A DNA stretch of 9,879 bases from JAZKJD01 sp040384585 (lineage in GTDB: Bacteria; Pseudomonadota; Gammaproteobacteria; Diplorickettsiales; Diplorickettsiaceae): assembly GCA_040384585.1 (NCBI GenBank), contig JAZKJD010000024.1, positions 1 to 9,879 of the forward strand. The letters are read 5' to 3'. Below, piece after piece: positions 6,250 to 9,879 of this stretch. Both the position numbers and the translations under genes were made by a program. Under the pieces are notes generated by a model that worked only from the letters and a program-made list of their open reading frames with translations, ran no database searches and was not told the origin of the DNA. Within the stretch, counting starts at the first letter, position 1, and each line of letters starts with the position of its first letter.

Positions 6250-6828
6250 ATGATAAAAATCGGCGTATTAGCCCTACAAGGTGGTTATTCGGCCCATACC
6301 ACTCTTTTAAAACAACATAATATCGAACATTTGTTGGTAAGAAATCCAAAGGAATTAGCGTCTACAGATGGCTTAATTATACCGGGGGGGGAAAGTTCTG
6401 TTTTCATAAAACTATTACAAGAAAACGATTTGTGGGCCGCCCTAATGGATTATCAAAAACCGATCTTAGGAACCTGTGCAGGTGCTATTTTACTGGCAAA
6501 AAAGGTGTTCTCCCCTTCTCAAGCAACACTGAATCGTATCGGGATAACCATAGAAAGAAATGCTTATGGTAGACAGCTAGCCAGTCAAGTCAAGACAGGA
6601 ACCTGTTTATTAACGCAAAGTGAAATAGAAATGGTTTTTATACGTGCTCCTAAAATCACAGCAATGGATAAAAAAAGCGTTAAAATCCTCGCCACCCTCG
6701 ATAATCAACCCACGGCAGTCCAAGAGGGCAACTGTATTGCGGCAACTTTTCATCCTGAGTTAAGCCTAGATAACACCTTACATACTTATTTTATTCAATT
6801 GATAGAAAAGCCTAGGGTGTGTCCCTAA
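6250..6828 (+). CDS. pdxT: Pyridoxal 5'-phosphate synthase glutaminase subunit PdxT
   Basis: PdxT is the class I glutamine amidotransferase that hydrolyses glutamine and channels ammonia to PdxS. The 192-residue protein begins IGVLALQGGYSAH, shows the oxyanion region GGESS (46-50, where most relatives have GGEST), the nucleophile C76 in GTCAGAI, the conserved RNAYGRQ (103-109), and H168 and E170 in FHPEL completing the Cys-His-Glu triad. Length is normal for the family. It lies 17 bases after pdxS and must be co-transcribed; no strong ribosome binding site is seen, suggesting translational coupling or an AT-rich initiation region. The last codons (PRVCP-stop) are within a CTAGGGTGTG motif, identical to the inverted motif before pdxS. 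It is convergent with the next gene, only 10 bases away. Confidence 0.97.
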   Translation: MIKIGVLALQGGYSAHTTLLKQHNIEHLLVRNPKELASTDGLIIPGGESSVFIKLLQENDLWAALMDYQKPILGTCAGAILLAKKVFSPSQATLNRIGITIERNAYGRQLASQVKTGTCLLTQSEIEMVFIRAPKITAMDKKSVKILATLDNQPTAVQEGNCIAATFHPELSLDNTLHTYFIQLIEKPRVCP

Positions 6829-6838
6829 CCTATTATCG

Positions 6839-8332
6839 TCATTTGGAACGACGGTGGACAGTTTCTTGTTTAATTTCTTTGGCAACTCCACAAGCTTCTG
6901 AAAAATCTTGGCTATCGGCTGTGCATTTTAAAAAAGACTGGAAGTAAGCGGATCTAGTAGTATCAAATTTTTGCTCTTTAAAAGACACCCACAAATTTAT
7001 TAAGAAATTACTTTCATTTTTATTATTTGCAGAGATCTTTAAGCGCATCCTATCAAGGAGTTCTGCTAAGTCGTCCTCTAAATCATTGATATTTTCAATA
7101 ATTTTTTTTGTTTTTAGATTGACATGGCTATTTCCATCCTCTAATTCATGCTTATCTTCATTTAACGCTATTATCCCTTGTATTAAAGCATTCACTAGTT
7201 CCTCTTCAGTACCTTCACAATACATAAGACTAGCAATATCATTTATTACACCCATTTTTTTTACTTTTATTTTTCTCTTTTCTACAAAAGAAGGCAACTT
7301 ATAGCGAAATTCAAGAAGTTTGACTAATGCTTCTTTCGTCAGAAAAGCTTCATTCGCTTGGCTATTGATGGGATCTAAATAAATAATTCTATTTTTACGG
7401 TAATAATAGTCGTTTACCGATACGTCAATCAATGAGTTCTTTGGCGTTTGGCTAGCCGGCTTAAGTCCTGGCACTTTTGTGCTATCAAAATAATCATATG
7501 TCGATTTTACAAGATCGATTACATTAAAAATCGTTAACAGTACCTCAACAACAATCCATACCGCTGGGGCTAGTGGACATAAAATACTGATAACAATGGG
7601 TACAGCGACTAACGCCAGAGACAATAGCCAAACAAAATACAGTTTTCCAAACTTTTTAATATTCGCATTATATTCTGTCTTTAGATTTGGATTTTCATCG
7701 TTTACTTTAGAATGTTGATAGAAAAGACCACATAGATAAAGTGTAGCCACTACAGTAACTGCACTTGCAATGGCAAGCGATAGCACAATGACAGGACTAG
7801 TCCAAACAATAGCCGCTACCCCTCCTGCCAAGAAAATGGCAGTGAGCAACGTCGTTGCAACACCAATTGCTAATATACTGATATGTTTTATAATATTATC
7901 CCAGTATTGATCTTGTCGCCATTTATTTTCCAGTAAATTTTTATCAATCGTAAAATGGGCAACAAAACTAAAAAACAAAACACCGCCACTGTCCACAAGT
8001 TTTATAATACTGTAGAGAAGAAATGTACTTCCTAAGGCAAGAGGTATTGGCACAAACCAACATAAAACGAAAGCAGCAATGGCAATCGCCATTTTAAACA
8101 TCGAAAATAAAAGTTTTCTAGTTTCTCCTAAATTTTTATTTTTTGTATTACGAAAATAATTGACTACCCGTAAGCCTGCTCTTAGGAAATGCAACAAATA
8201 AAGAAGAGGAATAAAGAAAAAAGGAAGTTTAGAAAAAATTTTGGCAATGCTAAGTAGTCGCTTGTCGACCAAGGCCATTAAACGCCAGAAACCGGAAGAA
8301 ACGATATAGGTTTGTATGTTTTCTAACGCCAT
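6839..8332 (-). CDS. Large multi-pass membrane protein of unknown function, effector-like
   Basis: A 497-residue protein I do not recognise. The N-terminal half is hydrophobic, with about six or seven likely membrane segments (near 36-50, 79-110 possibly two, 113-127, 150-175, 178-204, 231-275 as two); several are rich in Ala, Val and Ile. The rest (about 276-497) is hydrophilic, charged and probably helical, with acidic stretches such as NDLEDDLAELLDRM (416-429) and a basic end (VHRRSK). There is no signal peptide, ATPase, transporter or enzyme motif visible. Such an architecture resembles membrane-targeted proteins and candidate type IV effectors of Legionellales, but that is inference only. 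The ATG at 8332 has only a weak G-rich sequence before it. The gene ends 10 bases from pdxT in tail-to-tail arrangement and is divergent from the recombinase gene. Its base composition is as AT-rich as its neighbours. Confidence 0.75.
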   Translation of the reverse strand: MALENIQTYIVSSGFWRLMALVDKRLLSIAKIFSKLPFFFIPLLYLLHFLRAGLRVVNYFRNTKNKNLGETRKLLFSMFKMAIAIAAFVLCWFVPIPLALGSTFLLYSIIKLVDSGGVLFFSFVAHFTIDKNLLENKWRQDQYWDNIIKHISILAIGVATTLLTAIFLAGGVAAIVWTSPVIVLSLAIASAVTVVATLYLCGLFYQHSKVNDENPNLKTEYNANIKKFGKLYFVWLLSLALVAVPIVISILCPLAPAVWIVVEVLLTIFNVIDLVKSTYDYFDSTKVPGLKPASQTPKNSLIDVSVNDYYYRKNRIIYLDPINSQANEAFLTKEALVKLLEFRYKLPSFVEKRKIKVKKMGVINDIASLMYCEGTEEELVNALIQGIIALNEDKHELEDGNSHVNLKTKKIIENINDLEDDLAELLDRMRLKISANNKNESNFLINLWVSFKEQKFDTTRSAYFQSFLKCTADSQDFSEACGVAKEIKQETVHRRSK

Positions 8333-8410
8333 ATCTACGATGCCCCCGACTCGTTAATGGTAAACAACGCTTACGTGGGCTTTCCTATCGCCATTCAGAC
8401 TGTCATAAGA

Positions 8411-8439
8411 TTTTGTAGCGTGCAAAGAAAAATTTTCTC
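8411..8439. repeat. Copy b of the GTAGCGTGCA repeat (left of the recombinase gene)
   Basis: TTTTGTAGCGTGC at 8411-8423 followed by AAAG and a T-rich stretch. The reverse complement of the last 29 or so bases before 9871 matches it at about 23 of 29 positions, so the two copies form an inverted pair around the recombinase gene. A third copy lies at 1574-1586. Confidence 0.55.
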
Positions 8440-8445
8440 TATTTT

Positions 8446-8473
8446 TTGTACTGTACGTAAAACTTGCTAAACT
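8446..8473 (+). promoter_or_regulatory. Possible extended -10 promoter of the recombinase gene
   Basis: TGCTAAACT (8465-8473, from T of TTGC) provides an extended -10 (TG-N-TAAACT), with TTGTAC at 8446-8451 as a poor -35, 16 bases away. GTACTGTAC (8448-8456) overlapping the -35 is a 9-base palindrome that could bind a regulator. The start of transcription would be near 8480, consistent with translation from ATG 8506 and not from TTG 8476. Confidence 0.3.
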
Positions 8474-8505
8474 GATTGTATCCTCCTTTTTCAACGAAAA
8501 ACACT

Positions 8506-9744
8506 ATGTCAGCAATATCCCCTACCCCACTTTTCGATAGCTTAGCCTTTTCTGATCCTAAGCTAGCTTACCGATATTTAGGAGATAAGGCGGCACAACT
8601 CCATTTCGCTAAGGACGACTTTCAGCAAGCATTGCAATTTCTCTATAGCTATCGCGGCAGTGATGCAACCTTTAATGCCTATCGCCGAGAGATTGAACGG
8701 CTGTTGCAATGGAGTTGGTTCGTTGCTGGAAAATCCATTAAAGAAATTCGACGTGATGATTTTGAAACGTTTATTACATTTTGTCAAAAACCACCAAAAC
8801 ATTGGATTGGTACAAAAACAGTAGCCAGATATATCGCACATCAAGACTCAAGAAAACCGCATCCAGATTGGCGACCTTTTGTCGCTACGGTTAAAAAAAT
8901 AGCCAGTCGTGAAGGCATCTCCCCCGAAATAAAAAAATATAGCTTATCCCAAAAAGCTTTACAAGCCATCTTCGCTATTTGCGGAAGCTTTTACAACTAT
9001 TTGATTCAGGAAGACTATATAAACTTCAACCCTGTTACACAAATCCGTCAAAAAAGTAAATTTATTCGACAGCAAAATACCAAAAGGATTATTCGACGCT
9101 TAAGTGAATTACAATGGTCTTATGTCATTGAAACCGTGGAAATGCTTGCACAACAATCACCAGCACAGCATGAAAGAAGCTTATTTATCATGCTAGCACT
9201 GTATGGTATGTATCTACGAATTTCTGAATTAGCCGCTTCTGCGCGTTGGCAGCCGCAAATGGGCCATTTTCAAAAAGATGCTGATGGCAATTGGTGGTTT
9301 ATGACGGTAGGTAAAGGCAACAAAGAGCGTTTAATCAGTGTCAGCGATGAAATGCTAAAAGCCTTAAAGCGCTATCGACGTAGTTTAGGCCTAATCCCGT
9401 TGCCCAGTCGTGGCGAAAATACTGCACTGATTAGCAAATCAATTGGCAACGGTCCAATTGCTAGCACACGCCAAATTCGTAGCATTGTCCAAACCTGTTT
9501 TGATGCGGCTTTCGAACGCATGGTTAAGGATGGATTAAAAGAAGAAGCAATCGAATTAAAAACGGCAACGGTACATTGGTTACGACATACCGGCATTTCA
9601 GAAGATGTGAAACGTAGACCACGTGAACATGTTCGTGATGATGCAGGCCATAGTTCCAGCGCCATCACCGACAAATACATCGATGTAGAAATGCGTGCAC
9701 GACATGCGTCGGCAAAAAAGAAAAAATTAGACCCTCTGACTTGA
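8506..9744 (+). CDS. Tyrosine recombinase / phage-type integrase
   Basis: A site-specific recombinase that cuts and rejoins DNA through a covalent 3'-phosphotyrosine. The 412-residue product (from ATG 8506) has an N-terminal SAM-like core-binding region (about 35-185) and a C-terminal catalytic domain (about 195-400). All six catalytic residues are visible: R238 in YLRISELA, K270 in VGKGNKER, H357 and R360 in VHWLRHTG, H382 in DDAGHSS, and the nucleophile Y391 in TDKYIDV. The stretch between the HLRH box and GH is unusual (EDVKRRPREHVRDDAGH), marking a distinct subgroup from XerC/XerD, which are also about 300 residues. The C-terminus is basic (AKKKKL). A frame from TTG 8476 adds 10 residues but overlaps the probable promoter. 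No excisionase, phage genes or intact tRNA are adjacent, so it is a solo copy, possibly a remnant of an integrated element or domesticated. Relationship to the tRNA-Asn fragment 7 kb away is unproven. Confidence 0.9.
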   Translation: MSAISPTPLFDSLAFSDPKLAYRYLGDKAAQLHFAKDDFQQALQFLYSYRGSDATFNAYRREIERLLQWSWFVAGKSIKEIRRDDFETFITFCQKPPKHWIGTKTVARYIAHQDSRKPHPDWRPFVATVKKIASREGISPEIKKYSLSQKALQAIFAICGSFYNYLIQEDYINFNPVTQIRQKSKFIRQQNTKRIIRRLSELQWSYVIETVEMLAQQSPAQHERSLFIMLALYGMYLRISELAASARWQPQMGHFQKDADGNWWFMTVGKGNKERLISVSDEMLKALKRYRRSLGLIPLPSRGENTALISKSIGNGPIASTRQIRSIVQTCFDAAFERMVKDGLKEEAIELKTATVHWLRHTGISEDVKRRPREHVRDDAGHSSSAITDKYIDVEMRARHASAKKKKLDPLT

Positions 9745-9827
9745 CAAACAGCTCAGATGTTGGATCTACTGCTCATTACTCCGTGTAAACTACGCTGCTC
9801 ACCCACATCGCGCCTTCTCTTGAAGAA

Positions 9828-9863
9828 AAATTTCTACTGTGTCAGAAATTTCTACTCTGTACG
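9828..9863. repeat. Two 18-bp direct repeat units
   Basis: AAATTTCTACT at 9828-9838 recurs at 9846-9856, a period of 18 bases, and the following bases are partly similar (GTGTCAG and CTGTACG). AGAAATTTCT (9844-9853) is itself a 10-base palindrome. This may be a binding-site array next to the recombinase or a simple duplication. Confidence 0.5.
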
Positions 9864-9879
9864 CTACAAAAATTAAAAA
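9851..9879. repeat. Copy c of the GTAGCGTGCA repeat (right of the recombinase gene)
   Basis: CTCTGTACGCTACAAAAATT ends the window. It is inverted relative to copy b at 8411 and in the same orientation as copy a at 1574. The right boundary is cut by the end of the window. Confidence 0.5.

Noticed and set aside
6813..6827. Bidirectional terminator between pdxT and the membrane protein gene
   Set aside because: TAGGG and CCCTA can pair, but the stem is 5 bp, inside pdxT, and without a T-tract.
1231..9744. One integrated island running from the tRNA-Asn fragment to the recombinase gene
   Set aside because: The interval holds conserved chromosomal genes (rhlE, yihY, pdxST), the recombinase is not next to the tRNA piece, and no second copy of the tRNA fragment is found near 9744-9879.
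1..9879. CRISPR array or toxin-antitoxin module
   Set aside because: No regularly spaced repeats of suitable length and no paired small genes with recognisable toxin or antitoxin motifs were seen.

Overview
The window looks like a piece of an AT-rich gammaproteobacterial genome with a host-associated lifestyle, most likely Legionellales (Coxiellaceae/Rickettsiella-like). This rests on overall gene character, the abundance of broken insertion sequences, lysine/asparagine-rich unrecognised proteins resembling secreted or membrane effectors, and an Rpn-type nuclease gene. It is an inference; no ribosomal RNA or other decisive taxonomic marker is present.

Layout. At 133-1065 lies an intact Rpn/PD-(D/E)XK nuclease gene. 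From about 1066 to 2731 there is a graveyard of mobile DNA: a 3' fragment of a tRNA-Asn gene (1231-1285), the C-terminal tail of an ISL3-family transposase (minus strand, 1371-1490) ending in a perfect 22-bp-arm palindrome (1472-1521), the last third of an IS4-family transposase (minus strand, 1738 to about 2100), and a gene whose 5' end was apparently replaced by that IS fragment (about 2100-2731). From 2915 to 6828 there is a co-directional block of chromosomal genes: a RhlE-type DEAD-box RNA helicase, a YihY/BrkB-family inner-membrane protein, and the pdxS-pdxT pair that makes pyridoxal 5'-phosphate. A 148-bp MITE-like hairpin element with CTAG ends (4313-4460) sits between the helicase and yihY. 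From 6839 to 8332, on the opposite strand and convergent with pdxT, is a large multi-pass membrane protein of unknown function. The last gene, 8506-9744, is a solo tyrosine recombinase with all catalytic residues; related inverted repeats lie on both sides of it.

How the parts work together. PdxS and PdxT form one enzyme complex and are almost certainly co-transcribed from a promoter at 5293-5320. The helicase and YihY are probably independent housekeeping functions. The Rpn nuclease, the tRNA fragment, the IS remnants, the MITE and the recombinase point to repeated insertion and deletion at both ends of the conserved block. I did not find a convincing new multi-gene system; the most interesting signals are small DNA elements: the CTAG-ended MITE and matching short ends around pdxST, the repeated GTAGCGTGCA motif (three copies, two flanking the recombinase gene), the tRNA-Asn fragment, and the palindrome at the ISL3 breakpoint.
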